A stretch of 64,000 nucleotides of DNA, taken from positions 2,108,001 through 2,172,000 of the forward strand of contig NZ_CP118982.1 in assembly GCF_029024965.1 (NCBI RefSeq), in the 5' to 3' direction. Under the pieces are notes generated by a model. It saw only the letters and a list, made by a program, of their open reading frames with translations. It was not told the origin of the DNA and did not search any database. The stretch's first letter is position 1; the number at the start of each line of letters is the position of its first letter. Made by a program: the position numbers and the translations under genes. This DNA is from Staphylococcus equorum (GTDB lineage Bacteria > Bacillota > Bacilli > Staphylococcales > Staphylococcaceae). Shown in pieces: positions 9,744 to 19,587 of this stretch.

Positions 9744-9789
9744 TTAAGCTTTAACACGATGTTTTAAATTACAAACAACCACTTAGTTT

Positions 9790-9835
9790 CAAAAGTCGTT
9801 ATATTTTAACTAGCAAAGAGGCTGAGATATAGGCT
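9790..9835 (+). repeat. Partial copy of the GAGGCTGAGA dispersed repeat
   Basis: The stretch around TAACTAGCAAAGAGGCTGAGATATAG (core CTAGCAAA and GAGGCTGAGA) resembles the inner and terminal parts of the copies at 30246, 45911 and 55335, but is shortened between the two blocks. Confidence 0.4.
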
Positions 9836-9850
9836 TCTCAATTAACTAAA

Positions 9851-9894
9851 AAATGGTGTTTTCTACGTGAAATAAATTAGAAAACACCATTTTT
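9851..9894. terminator. Bidirectional terminator
   Basis: AAATGGTGTTTTCTA and TAGAAAACACCATTT are perfect 15-bp arms around a 13-base loop. T-runs and A-runs flank both sides. It lies between the convergent lipid kinase and nucleotidase genes. Confidence 0.9.
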
Positions 9895-9944
9895 ATGTTG
9901 TTATATATTTGTATCTAAAACGCATATCTCAAACACTTAAATGG

Positions 9945-10493
9945 TTAAATGTTGTACTCACTATCTCCTAGGAAATAATTCTCAACATCTTTCCAATTAT
10001 TCACACGATCAAATCTGTCATCATTGATATTGTGCGTTGCAGTATACATAATCGGTGTACCAGTAAAGATGCTCAACTGTCTAGGATTATCGTCGATTAA
10101 ATAATCCGCTTTAACAATATCTTTTCGACCACAAAATACAAAATGCTGAGGGTCTAAAAATGGGAAAAAGTGTCTTAACCAATCATACTTATCATGGAAT
10201 GAAGTCGGTACATCCATTGCTGCAGTTGCGATATATACATCATAATGCTCAGTTAGTTTTTTAACGACATCTTGTGCATCATCCATAACTTGTAATCTTC
10301 TGAAAAAGCCAGGTTCCCTTAAAATTTCTGTTAGTAAGCCATCATGCTCAGGCATTGCATGTCTCAATTTTATCCCGTCTAACATCTCATATGTAATCCC
10401 TAAATCCGTGCGTTTATTCACGTCATCAAGTAATGCACCTACTGTATCAGCAAGTACCTCATCCATATCAATAGCAATCGATTTTCTCGTCAT
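9945..10493 (-). CDS. 5'(3')-deoxyribonucleotidase family protein (HAD fold)
   Basis: A 182-residue HAD-superfamily phosphatase of the NT5C type, which removes phosphate from deoxynucleoside monophosphates. The nucleophile/acid motif DMDEVLAD begins at Asp9, with Asp11 as the second aspartate. A serine/threonine motif follows in IATAA, and the metal-binding acid motif appears as LIDDNPR near residue 133. The product would be cytosolic and could help balance dNTP pools. It is a single gene between the bidirectional terminator and hisC. Confidence 0.88.
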   Translation of the reverse strand: MTRKSIAIDMDEVLADTVGALLDDVNKRTDLGITYEMLDGIKLRHAMPEHDGLLTEILREPGFFRRLQVMDDAQDVVKKLTEHYDVYIATAAMDVPTSFHDKYDWLRHFFPFLDPQHFVFCGRKDIVKADYLIDDNPRQLSIFTGTPIMYTATHNINDDRFDRVNNWKDVENYFLGDSEYNI

Positions 10494-10763
10494 TTACTAC
10501 TCTACTCCCTTTTCAATAGCTTCAATCTTTATTATATATAGCCTAAACACTATGTAAAAAGTGACTACATATAACTCCTTTTTTCACTTCTAAGTATAGC
10601 AAATAACGTTCAACTAAACCAAAATTGTACTTATAAATATAATTTAAACCATGTTAAATGCTATTCACATAACACTTCTCATCATCTTAAATGAATTGGT
10701 TTATTATATTTATCTTTACATACACATTTTAGTCTCGTTGAACGTCATCATCATTGATTATAA

Positions 10764-11819
10764 TTAAAATTCAAAGCTTTTAAGTACTTCGATCATTTTA
10801 TCATTTTGTTCTGGAAAACCGATTGTCACTCGAACCCCTTTAGGAAATTCTCTTGTAATGCAACCAACATTTAAAAATGCTTCATATAAATCATGCGGTT
10901 TGTCTGTATTGATATAGACAAAGTTTGTTTGGCTTGGATAAAATCTATCACTTACAGCTAATTCAAAGAATTTTGCTCTCTCTTGTGCGTTATGTTCGCG
11001 AATAGATGCTAAGTATTTTTGATCTTCTAATGCTGCCAACGCTGCATACTCAGATAAGCGTCCTACATTAAATGGTGGACGTATAATATTCCATTTTTCG
11101 ATTGCTTCTTTAGCTGCAACGACATAACCAATACGCATGCCTGCTAAGCCATATGCTTTAGAGAATGTGCGTAATAAAAATGCATTTGTAAATTGCTCTT
11201 GTAAGGCTAATGTATCAGGGAAATCCTCCGCAGTTACAAATTCTACATAGGCTTCATCTATAATTACTGGAACATGACTTGGTACACGTGTTAAGAAATG
11301 TTGTAACTCTTCATGCGTAAAATAAGTGCCTGTTGGATTATTTGGATTACATAACCATACGAGTTTCGTATCATCGTCAATCTCTGCTAATATACCTTCT
11401 AAATCAAAACATCCATTTTGCATAGGCACTTGTGCTACATTTGCAGCTTCTACGGTTGCATTATGATAATACTGTCCAAACGTCATTTCACTTGTTACTA
11501 TTTTATCTCCAGGAGTGAGTACCGCACGTGAAATCATTAAAATGACTTCGTCTAGGCCTGCCCCAAATAATATGCGTGATGCATCAACATTTAAGTGCTT
11601 ACTGATTGCTTCTTTGATTAATGGAGAACCGGTCTCAGGATAAAATTGCAATTCATCTAAATGTGCTTGAATCGCCTCGTTAACTTTTGGTGACGGACCA
11701 TATAAATTTTCATTTGAAGCTAATTTATATAATTCACCTTCAATCCCGTAACTTTCTTTCAATGCTCTAGGCGATAAACCTGGTTCATATGCTGATAATT
11801 GTTCAATTTGCTTTTTCAT
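10764..11819 (-). CDS. hisC: Histidinol-phosphate aminotransferase HisC
   Basis: A 351-residue fold type I PLP aminotransferase that converts imidazole-acetol phosphate and glutamate to histidinol phosphate. CNPNNPTG lies at 157-164, the aspartate that contacts the pyridine nitrogen is in IIDEAY, and the Schiff-base lysine is Lys221 in [19 protein letters not shown] precedes the ATG at somewhat long spacing. The gene is not in a his operon here, as in S. aureus. HisC-type enzymes often also accept aromatic substrates, so the physiological role may be wider. I see no T-box in the 190 bases upstream. Confidence 0.92.
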   Translation of the reverse strand: MKKQIEQLSAYEPGLSPRALKESYGIEGELYKLASNENLYGPSPKVNEAIQAHLDELQFYPETGSPLIKEAISKHLNVDASRILFGAGLDEVILMISRAVLTPGDKIVTSEMTFGQYYHNATVEAANVAQVPMQNGCFDLEGILAEIDDDTKLVWLCNPNNPTGTYFTHEELQHFLTRVPSHVPVIIDEAYVEFVTAEDFPDTLALQEQFTNAFLLRTFSKAYGLAGMRIGYVVAAKEAIEKWNIIRPPFNVGRLSEYAALAALEDQKYLASIREHNAQERAKFFELAVSDRFYPSQTNFVYINTDKPHDLYEAFLNVGCITREFPKGVRVTIGFPEQNDKMIEVLKSFEF

Positions 11820-11934
11820 TGTTGCTTCGGGCCTCCTTAAATTTACAGAAATTTCAAAACTTAATAACTATTATAAACCCAATAATAGTTTAAAATCAAT
11901 GTGTCCTCCTCAAACAGTTTGATTTGTAATCAGT

Positions 11935-11999
11935 AAAAAAACGAGTTCAGATAAATTAAGCGTGTTATTCCTATCGCTCATCATCCGAACCCGTAATAA
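11935..11999 (-). terminator. Terminator of the EgtUV-type ABC operon
   Basis: On the minus strand CGGGTTCGGAT pairs with ATCTGAACTCG and is followed by TTTTTTT. It lies directly after the permease/binding-protein gene. Confidence 0.8.
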
Positions 12000-12011
12000 A
12001 AGAGTTAATGT

Positions 12012-13526
12012 TTAATCTATTAAATTATGCTTTTCTAGATATGCTTTTGCAACTTCATATGGGTCTTCTTTTTTCACAGTCACATCGTAGTTCATTTGTT
12101 GCATTTCTTCATCTGAAATTTTACCTGCTAATTTATTTAGCGGTGCTTTAATTTCAGGATGTTCTTCTAAATAAGATTCTTTAAACATAGGCGCACCTTG
12201 ATATGGTGGAAAGACATCTTTATCATCCTCTAGAACGACCATATCATATTGTTTTAATTCAGCATCTGTTGAATATGCATCTATTAAATTGATATCGCCA
12301 CTTTCAATTGCTTGATAACGTAATTTTGGTTCCATCGTTTTGACGTCTCCTAAATCAAGGTCATATGCTTTTTTCACAGCTGGATAGCCATCTTCACGAT
12401 CATTAAATTCTAATGTAAAGCCAGGCTTGATTTTACTACTGACTTTATTTAAATCACCAATTGTTTTAATATCATGCTCTTCTGCAAAGTCTTTTTTCAC
12501 TGCTAAGGCATACGTATTATTGTATTCCATTGGTTTTAACATCGTCATATCATATTTACTTTCTAAACTCGATTTAGCTTGTTCGTATACTTCGTCTTCT
12601 TTCTTAGACTGTAGATCTTCTTTCGTTAATTCACCGAGCACTGTCCCTGTAAACTCAAGATAACCATCTATATCATCTGATTTTAAGGCGTTAAATAAGA
12701 AAGCTGTTTTACCCAATCCGTCTTCAACTTCAACAGTATGATCTGTTTCTTCTTCAATTAAAATTTTATACATATTGGTAATCACTGAAGGCTCTGAACC
12801 AAGCTTACCTGCTAAAGTCACTTTATCTCCTTTTTGCGCTAACAACGGACCAACTATAAACAATAATAAGATTAATACGATAGCACCTAATGCAATCAGT
12901 AATTTTTTGTATGACATTTTTTGCATAAAGCGTAAGGCTAAATCAAATAAGATTGCGAGCAAGGCCGCTGGAATGGCACCGATAAGTATTAATGACGTAT
13001 CATTTCTATCGATACCTAATAATATAAGGTCACCTAAACCACCTGCACCAATTAAAGCTGCTAATGTTGCCGTACCAATGATTAATACCATAGCTGTGCG
13101 AATACCCGCCATAATTACCGGCATCGCAATTGGCAATTCTACTTTACTCAAACGGCGTCCTGGTTTCATACCTATACCTTTTGCTGCTTCTATTAACGAA
13201 GTATCAACTTCGTTAATACCCGTGTATGTATTTCTCAAAATAGGTAGTAGAGCATAAACGACTAAAGCAATCACGGCTGGCACTTTACCTATACCAAATA
13301 GCGGTATCATCAAACCGAGTAAAGCAAGTGATGGTATCGTTTGTAGTATAGCTGCAATATTCATCACGACTTCAGAAAGTTTACGCGTTTTTGTAAGCAG
13401 AATGCCTAAGGGAACACCAATCAGAGTCGCTATTAATAAAGCAATAAATGATATTTGCATATGTTCAAAAATAGTTGTTAATAATTGACCTTTGCGCTCT
13501 ACAAGAGTGTTAATGAATTCATTCAT
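12012..13526 (-). CDS. Fused ABC permease and substrate-binding protein, EgtU/OpuC-type
   Basis: A 504-residue fusion. Residues 1-210 form a BPD-type permease with about five or six membrane helices and an EAA-loop-like segment EAAKGIGMKPGRRLSKVELP. Residues 225-504 form an extracytoplasmic binding domain of the OpuAC/glycine-betaine family with GLGKTAFLFNAL, YLEFTGTVLGEL, DAYSTDAEL and FPPYQGAPMF. It overlaps the ATPase gene by four bases (ATGA). The family was long called osmoprotectant (OpuC), but the fused two-gene architecture is that of EgtUV, shown in Streptococcus pneumoniae to import ergothioneine and related to Listeria BilE. Either annotation is possible; I favour EgtU. Confidence 0.85.
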   Translation of the reverse strand: MNEFINTLVERKGQLLTTIFEHMQISFIALLIATLIGVPLGILLTKTRKLSEVVMNIAAILQTIPSLALLGLMIPLFGIGKVPAVIALVVYALLPILRNTYTGINEVDTSLIEAAKGIGMKPGRRLSKVELPIAMPVIMAGIRTAMVLIIGTATLAALIGAGGLGDLILLGIDRNDTSLILIGAIPAALLAILFDLALRFMQKMSYKKLLIALGAIVLILLLFIVGPLLAQKGDKVTLAGKLGSEPSVITNMYKILIEEETDHTVEVEDGLGKTAFLFNALKSDDIDGYLEFTGTVLGELTKEDLQSKKEDEVYEQAKSSLESKYDMTMLKPMEYNNTYALAVKKDFAEEHDIKTIGDLNKVSSKIKPGFTLEFNDREDGYPAVKKAYDLDLGDVKTMEPKLRYQAIESGDINLIDAYSTDAELKQYDMVVLEDDKDVFPPYQGAPMFKESYLEEHPEIKAPLNKLAGKISDEEMQQMNYDVTVKKEDPYEVAKAYLEKHNLID

Positions 13527-14488
13527 CCATTATGACCTCCTTTGCCTTCTGACAAAACTTTAAATATATCTTCTCGTTTTAGCACATGTTGTGTAGAAGC
13601 TGCTTCGTCATCGACAATAATTGCTTCATGGTCAATTAAATGCTCATAAATATCGCGTACAAAATAATCACTTTGTACAACAGGATAACTTTCATGAGTC
13701 ATTTCTGATTTATTGTTTGGTAAATTGCTAACCAGTTCAGATAATTTCATATCATTAACCGTACGTTTTACTTTATCTCCCATAAACTGCTTCACAAAGT
13801 CATTTTTAGGATTTTTAATAAACCCTTCTGGTGTATCAATTTGTTCAACTCGACCCTCATTTAATAAACATATACGGTCGCCCAGTTTCATTGCTTCTTG
13901 AATATCATGTGTTACGAAAATAATCGTTTTTTTAATTTTTTGTTGTAATTCAATTAAATCATCTTGTAACTTTTCACGGCTAATCGGGTCTAGCGCACTG
14001 TATGGCTCATCCATTAATATCACTGGCGGATCGGCGGCCAATGCACGAACCACGCCTACACGTTGCTGCTGACCTCCTGACAACTCATCTGGTTTACGAT
14101 TTTTATATAATTCAGGTTCTAAACCCACCATATTCAATAATTCATCCACGCGTTGATTAATATCTTTTTCTTTCCACTTTTTCATTTGTGGCACTTGAGC
14201 GATATTCTCTTTGATTGTCATGTGAGGGAAAAGTGCGATTTGTTGCAGTACATAGCCAATATCCCAACGCATTTCATAAATAGAATAATCACTAATTGGT
14301 TTATCATTAAAATAAATATATCCTTCAGATAACGAAATTAAGCGATTGACCATTTTTAAGGTCGTTGTTTTTCCACAACCTGAAGGACCAATTAACACAA
14401 AAAATTCGCCTTTTTTTATATTAAAACTGATGTCATCGACTGCAGTTTTATCTCCATATTTTTTCACTACATTTTTAAATTCTATCAC
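13523..14488 (-). CDS. ABC importer ATPase, EgtV/OpuCA-type
   Basis: A 321-residue ATP-binding subunit that powers the adjacent fused permease. Walker A GPSGCGKTT is at 34-42, the signature LSGGQ at 136-140, and Walker B VILMDEP at 156-162. A C-terminal tail of about 60 residues (255-315) resembles a single regulatory CBS-like unit. Translation begins at GTG with GAAGGTG upstream. First gene of a two-gene operon. Confidence 0.93.
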   Translation of the reverse strand: MIEFKNVVKKYGDKTAVDDISFNIKKGEFFVLIGPSGCGKTTTLKMVNRLISLSEGYIYFNDKPISDYSIYEMRWDIGYVLQQIALFPHMTIKENIAQVPQMKKWKEKDINQRVDELLNMVGLEPELYKNRKPDELSGGQQQRVGVVRALAADPPVILMDEPYSALDPISREKLQDDLIELQQKIKKTIIFVTHDIQEAMKLGDRICLLNEGRVEQIDTPEGFIKNPKNDFVKQFMGDKVKRTVNDMKLSELVSNLPNNKSEMTHESYPVVQSDYFVRDIYEHLIDHEAIIVDDEAASTQHVLKREDIFKVLSEGKGGHNG

Positions 14489-14636
14489 TTTGTCACCTTC
14501 ACTTTACTGTCCTCTATTTTAAAAAATTAGATTAAATTCACATTTACTACAACTATTCCCTATTTTCATATAATTCATGTATTTATCAAGCAATTATCAA
14601 AGTTTTTGTTTTACTTCATTAATAACTTGTTTTTAC

Positions 14637-14719
14637 AAAAAAGCGAAGTTAACTCAAATCAAAAATATACCTATGATTTTTTGTTACATAGTATATTAAA
14701 ATTTGAAATTTAACTTCGC
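14637..14719 (-). terminator. Long hairpin terminator of recQ
   Basis: On the minus strand GCGAAGTTAA...ATTTGAGTTAACTTCGC forms outer arms of ten or more pairs, with an inner TATACTATG/CATAGGTATA stem. A TTTTTT run follows. It ends the ABC-F/recQ transcript and separates it from egtV. Confidence 0.8.
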
Positions 14720-14778
14720 GGTTATGGTTATATTTATTAAAAACAGAAAGCTATGTGGCACTACAACAACTAACTTGA

Positions 14779-16557
14779 TTATATTTTTGCTTTATAAGAT
14801 TGAATGGTTTCTAAGAACATTGGACAGTAATGTTTTAATTTGTAACTACCTACGCCATCAATTAAAATCATATCTTGTTTTGATTCTGGCTTTCTTTTAG
14901 CAAATTCTTCTAGTGTAAAATCAGAGAAGATACTTACTGGCGGAATACTCAAGTCCTCACTTAGCTGCTTACGTACAGCTATAAGTTCATCAAATAGTGC
15001 ACGATCCACACCTTCAACGGTATTGATATTAACTTTTTCTGTAGTTTTACGTTTAAATGGCGTCGTAAATATAGTGACTTGATCACTCAATAAACTTTTC
15101 ACAGAGTTATCACAAGTTAATATTTCATCATACTCATTTAAAAAGCCTTTAAATCTCAATTCATCAATAAGATGACTTAAATCTGATGTAGTGTAGTTTT
15201 TCATAATACCATGTGTCGACAATTCATTATAATCACAGTAGCGAATATAATCAGATTCTTCGCCTCTTAATACTTGTATAATGACGCTATAGCTTTCTTT
15301 CTGTTTCATACGTGCAATACAACTCACAATCATTTTTGCTTCATTTGTCATATCGTACGTTTTATTTTCTCTTACGCAATTACTACACTGTTCACATTCT
15401 TCAAGCTTTTCATTCGGCTCAAAATAATGTACAAGTGTTGCTTCTAAACACTTTTTAGTTTTTGTATAAAGTATCATTTTATTTAATTTTTCGCCCATCT
15501 TATCTTTATAATCATCATCTGCTTTCGATGAAGATATAAAATACTGATGTAAGCCGATGTCACGTTCACTAAATAATAAAATACAATCACTATTTAAGCC
15601 ATCACGACCTGCACGACCTGCTTCTTGATAGTATGATTCTAAATCGCCAGGCATATTATAATGAATAACAAATCTTACATTGGATTTGTCGATACCCATA
15701 CCAAAAGCATTCGTAGCTACAACTACGCGTACACGATCATAAACAAAATCATTTTGGGCAGCTTCACGCTCTTTGTTCGATAGTCCACCATGATAGGTTG
15801 TACTCTTAATATCATTAATCGCTAACGCTTCTTGTAATTCTTCAACTTGTTTTCGTGTTGAACAATAAATAATGCCGGATTCTTTTTGATATTTTTTAAC
15901 ATATTCCAACACAAATTTTTGTCGTTGATATGTAGGATTGACTTGAAAGACTAGATTTCGACGTTTTGTACTTGTTTTAATCTCGTCATTTTTATTAATA
16001 TTCAAGCGATCCATAATGTCTTTTTGAACTTCAATTGTCGCAGTTGCAGTAAGTGCTACAATTGTAAAATCTTGTGGTAATGCAAATACCTTATGAATCA
16101 CATCTCGATAACTCGGTCTAAAATCGTGACCCCATTTAGAAATACAGTGTGCTTCATCAAAAGCAACTAACGGTATATTTAATTGTTGCACCATTTGAAC
16201 AAAATAAGCATTATCGAAACGTTCAGGCGCCACATATAGAAATTGGATTTCACCTTTTCTAAGTTGTGCCTCTATTTCTTTTTGTTGTTTCTGAGTTAAA
16301 CTACTGTTTAAGTACGCCGCGCGTATACCCATGGCCTTTAATTGATCAACTTGATCTTTCATTAGCGAAATTAATGGACTGATAACGATTGTCGTACCGC
16401 CCAACATTAATCCCGGAACTTGATAACAAATTGATTTTCCCCCGCCAGTAGGTAATACACCTAGCGCATTTTGATGATTCATTACTTTTGTTATAATTTC
16501 TTTTTGACCCGGACGAAATGTATCGTAGCCAAAATAATGCGATAATGTTGATTCCAT
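14779..16557 (-). CDS. recQ: ATP-dependent DNA helicase RecQ
   Basis: A 592-residue 3'-5' superfamily 2 helicase of DNA repair and recombination. Motif I appears as PTGGGKSICYQ (near 36-46), motif II as FDEAHCISKWGHDFRP, and motif VI as YYQEAGRAGRDG. The RecQ-Ct zinc-binding cysteines are in CLEAT and CEQCSNC (near 370-390). A C-terminal HRDC-like domain runs from about 515, with VRKQLSEDLSIPPVSIFSD. GAGGGA precedes the ATG. It follows the ABC-F gene by 12 bases and is probably cotranscribed with it. Confidence 0.93.
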   Translation of the reverse strand: MESTLSHYFGYDTFRPGQKEIITKVMNHQNALGVLPTGGGKSICYQVPGLMLGGTTIVISPLISLMKDQVDQLKAMGIRAAYLNSSLTQKQQKEIEAQLRKGEIQFLYVAPERFDNAYFVQMVQQLNIPLVAFDEAHCISKWGHDFRPSYRDVIHKVFALPQDFTIVALTATATIEVQKDIMDRLNINKNDEIKTSTKRRNLVFQVNPTYQRQKFVLEYVKKYQKESGIIYCSTRKQVEELQEALAINDIKSTTYHGGLSNKEREAAQNDFVYDRVRVVVATNAFGMGIDKSNVRFVIHYNMPGDLESYYQEAGRAGRDGLNSDCILLFSERDIGLHQYFISSSKADDDYKDKMGEKLNKMILYTKTKKCLEATLVHYFEPNEKLEECEQCSNCVRENKTYDMTNEAKMIVSCIARMKQKESYSVIIQVLRGEESDYIRYCDYNELSTHGIMKNYTTSDLSHLIDELRFKGFLNEYDEILTCDNSVKSLLSDQVTIFTTPFKRKTTEKVNINTVEGVDRALFDELIAVRKQLSEDLSIPPVSIFSDFTLEEFAKRKPESKQDMILIDGVGSYKLKHYCPMFLETIQSYKAKI

Positions 16558-16569
16558 GTTAACAATCCC

Positions 16570-18456
16570 TCATTGTTCTTTTAGTTCTTCTAGTTCACTC
16601 CATCTTGCCATATCATCTTCGTACGTCTGGTTAAGACGACGTTGTTCTTCAGTTAATTCTTTGATTTTAGCATAATCTGAACTTGCTGCAATCATTTCTT
16701 CATCGATGCTTTCTAATCTTTGCTCAGTAGTTTCAATACGTTCAATAATTGTTTCATATTCTTGCTTTTCTTTAAAAGATAGCCCTTTTTTCTTATTCGT
16801 ATTTTGTTTTACATGTGTTTGTTGTTTCTGTTGCTTTTGCTGTGCTTGGGCTTTATCTTGTTCTTTTTTATATGCTTCATAATCTTCAAATGTCCCTATA
16901 ATACGTTCCATTGTACCATCGTGAATATACCAATATTCTTGGGCTACTTTATTCAAGAAATATCTATCATGACTTACTGTGATTACAGCGCCGCCAAATG
17001 TTTCAATATAATCTTCTAATATTGTGAGCGTTTCAGTATCTAAGTCGTTTGTTGGCTCATCTAATAGCAAGACATTCGGCTGATGGACTAATAATCTCAA
17101 CAGATATAGTCTTTTTTGTTCGCCACCTGATAATTTATATATTTTTTTACCATGTGTGGAACTTGGGAATAAGAAGCGTTCGAGTAGTTGTGTAATTGAA
17201 ACTGAAGTACCATCTTTTTCTTTAGCTACTTCACTTTCTTCTCTTAAATAATCAATCATTCTTACATCACGATCTAATCGCTCTTCACTTTGTTTAAAGT
17301 AAGCAACTTTTACGGTCTGCCCAATTTTCAGATTACCTTCGAAGGCTTGATCTTCGCCACTCAATATATTTAACAATGTTGTTTTACCAGCACCATTAGG
17401 CCCAACAATACCAATTTGCTGACCACTTTGAATTATTTGAGTGATGTCTTCGAACAATGTCTTATCATTTATGCGCTTAGTCAGAGCATCGAATTCAAAG
17501 ACTTGTTTCCCCAATCTTGAATAAGCAAGATTTAAAGATGCTTTATCTTGTTGATGCTGATTTTTGACGTCTTGTTCTAAATCGTTAAATCTATTTTTAC
17601 GTGCTTGTTGTTTTGTAGTTCGTGCTTTTACACCCGCACGCATCCAAGCAAGTTCTTTTTTATATAAAGATTGTTGTTTCGATTGTTGTTTTTGTTCGAT
17701 AATTTCATTTTCTGCACGTTGTGCTATATAAGCTTCATAATTACCAGCATAAGTGCGTAATTTCCCACGGTCTAATTCGATGATTCGTGAGGATACTTCG
17801 TTTAAGAAATAACGATCATGTGTGACAAATAACACCGTGTGTGGATATTGTTTCACATAATTGATTAACCAATTGATAGATTCAAAATCTAAGTGGTTAG
17901 TAGGCTCATCTAGAAGTAATAAATCAGGTTGTTCAATAAGTGTCTTCGCAAGACCCACTCTTTTTTGTTGACCACCTGAAAGTTCACTTACTTCTTTTGT
18001 CGTATCATGAATACCTAATTTAGAAAGTATCGTCTTGATTTCTGCACTGTAATCCCATGCTTGATTCGCATCCATTGCATCTTGTGCTTGCATCATTTTT
18101 TGTAAATCTGACTCACTCTGGGTCGTACTATATTGATTCAGTGCAGACTCATATGCACGTATAACTTGAAGTGTTTTAGTTTCTGAGGTTAGTACTGCTT
18201 CAAAAACAGACATATTTCGATCAAAATCTTGTTTTTGAGAAGAATAACGGACGCGATACGAATTGGGATGTGATATTTCCGCATCGTAATCTTCGTCTAG
18301 TCCTGCTATTACTTTTAACAAAGTACTCTTGCCAGTCCCATTTATACCAACGAGTCCTATTTTTTCTCCTTCAGAAATAGAGAGATGTAAATCATCGAAA
18401 ATAGTCTTATCGGCATATGACTTATTTAAATGTTCAATTTTGTATGCTTCCATCAT
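16570..18456 (-). CDS. ABC-F family ATPase, Uup-like
   Basis: A soluble 628-residue protein with two ABC domains and no membrane segments. Walker A motifs are GINGTGKST and GPNGAGKTT, and the signatures are LSGGQQKRVGL and LSGGEQKRLYL. A charged interdomain linker separates the domains, and a coiled-coil tail follows (about 545-628) rich in Gln, Lys and Glu. ABC-F proteins act on ribosomes or DNA structures; the C-terminal coiled coil is typical of Uup. Two adjacent ATGs begin the frame; the second is three bases on. It is divergent from the ZIP gene and leads a likely two-gene unit with recQ, which fits a genome-maintenance role. Confidence 0.9.
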   Translation of the reverse strand: MMEAYKIEHLNKSYADKTIFDDLHLSISEGEKIGLVGINGTGKSTLLKVIAGLDEDYDAEISHPNSYRVRYSSQKQDFDRNMSVFEAVLTSETKTLQVIRAYESALNQYSTTQSESDLQKMMQAQDAMDANQAWDYSAEIKTILSKLGIHDTTKEVSELSGGQQKRVGLAKTLIEQPDLLLLDEPTNHLDFESINWLINYVKQYPHTVLFVTHDRYFLNEVSSRIIELDRGKLRTYAGNYEAYIAQRAENEIIEQKQQSKQQSLYKKELAWMRAGVKARTTKQQARKNRFNDLEQDVKNQHQQDKASLNLAYSRLGKQVFEFDALTKRINDKTLFEDITQIIQSGQQIGIVGPNGAGKTTLLNILSGEDQAFEGNLKIGQTVKVAYFKQSEERLDRDVRMIDYLREESEVAKEKDGTSVSITQLLERFLFPSSTHGKKIYKLSGGEQKRLYLLRLLVHQPNVLLLDEPTNDLDTETLTILEDYIETFGGAVITVSHDRYFLNKVAQEYWYIHDGTMERIIGTFEDYEAYKKEQDKAQAQQKQQKQQTHVKQNTNKKKGLSFKEKQEYETIIERIETTEQRLESIDEEMIAASSDYAKIKELTEEQRRLNQTYEDDMARWSELEELKEQ

Positions 18457-18581
18457 TCTACATCCTTTTTAATATCGAAATTTTTAAATATCGAAAATAG
18501 TAATTATATCTGTTAAACTTAATTTCAGTTCTATATATTATACACCTTTTTGAACTCAAATGATACAAAGGAGAGAAGCTT

Positions 18582-19400
18582 ATGTCGGAATTTTTCCAAA
18601 ACTTACCTCCTTACATCCAAGCATTAATAGCTGGTCTTATCACATGGCTACTTACTGCATTAGGAGCAGCATCGGTATTTATTTTCAAAAGAGTTAACGA
18701 TAAGTTATTGAACTCAATGCAAGGTTTTGCTGCAGGCATTATGATTGCTGCAAGCTTTTGGTCATTATTACAGCCAGCCATTGCTTATGGTGAAGGCACA
18801 GCTTTCCCATGGTTACCTGCTGCTATTGGTTTTTTATTGGGTGGATTATTTATTCGTGGATTAGATTTAGTTATTCCTCATATACATCCAAATACCAAAG
18901 ACACTAATCAATTTCATGAAGGTGTAGGTACTAAAAAACTCAACAAAAACACATTACTTGTATTGGCAATTACGTTACACAATATTCCAGAAGGTCTTTC
19001 TATAGGTGTAGCCTTTGGTGGTATTGTTTCTGGTAATGGCCAAGCAACATTTTTAGGCGCTGTTGGATTAGCCATCGGTATCGGGATACAGAATATTCCA
19101 GAAGGTGCAGCATTGTCAATGCCAATACGCGCTGCAGGTGCATCAAGATGGAAAGCTTTTAATTATGGACAAGCATCAGCCATCGTCGAGCCTATATTTG
19201 CTGTAGTCGGTGCTGCTGCGGTGATAATGATCACCCCTATGTTGCCATATGCTTTAGCATTTGCTGCAGGTGCAATGATATTCGTTGTGGTTGAAGAACT
19301 TATACCAGATTCTCAAGCAAGTAATAATACAGACCTTGCAACGTTAAGTCTAATGTTAGGATTCACAATCATGATGATACTTGATGTCGCACTTGGATAA
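18582..19400 (+). CDS. ZIP-family divalent metal transporter (GufA type)
   Basis: A 272-residue membrane protein with about eight helices. The two metal-site motifs of the ZIP family are intact, HNIPEGLSIG (near 130) in helix 4 and QNIPEGAALS (near 165) in helix 5, and a third acidic site VVEELIPDSQ lies near 235. A histidine-containing loop (HIHPNTKD) precedes helix 4. These transporters bring zinc or other divalent cations into the cytosol. AAAGGAGAG precedes the ATG. It is divergent from the ABC-F gene across 125 bases. Confidence 0.92.
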   Translation: MSEFFQNLPPYIQALIAGLITWLLTALGAASVFIFKRVNDKLLNSMQGFAAGIMIAASFWSLLQPAIAYGEGTAFPWLPAAIGFLLGGLFIRGLDLVIPHIHPNTKDTNQFHEGVGTKKLNKNTLLVLAITLHNIPEGLSIGVAFGGIVSGNGQATFLGAVGLAIGIGIQNIPEGAALSMPIRAAGASRWKAFNYGQASAIVEPIFAVVGAAAVIMITPMLPYALAFAAGAMIFVVVEELIPDSQASNNTDLATLSLMLGFTIMMILDVALG

Positions 19401-19448
19401 GGACGTAAATTTTGTATTAAAAATGGTTTAGACATAAACCTAATTAGA

Positions 19449-19490
19449 AAAATAGCTATGGGCACTTGAAAAAGTACCATAGCTATTTTT
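19449..19490. terminator. Terminator after the ZIP gene
   Basis: AAAATAGCTATGG pairs with CCATAGCTATTTT across a 15-base loop and ends in a T-run. The A-run on the other side makes it potentially bidirectional. Confidence 0.85.
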
Positions 19491-19534
19491 GTGTCATTTT
19501 TTAAATATGTAGTCGAATGAATCTAAAGTAAAAT

Positions 19535-19575
19535 TTAAAAAGAGCCAATACACCTAAATTAGGTATATTAGCTCT
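19535..19575 (-). terminator. Terminator of ltaS
   Basis: On the minus strand AGAGCTAATATACCTAA pairs with TTAGGTGTATTGGCTCT, with wobble pairs, followed by TTTTT. Confidence 0.85.
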
Positions 19576-19587
19576 ATAAATTAACTA

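Noticed and set aside
11820-12011. T-box or His attenuator upstream of hisC
   Set aside because: No GGGTGG motif or His codon-rich leader; the hairpin there is the terminator of the ABC operon.
12775-13257. 160-codon plus-strand frame opposite the EgtU-type gene
   Set aside because: Antisense shadow with biased composition caused by the codon usage of the real gene.
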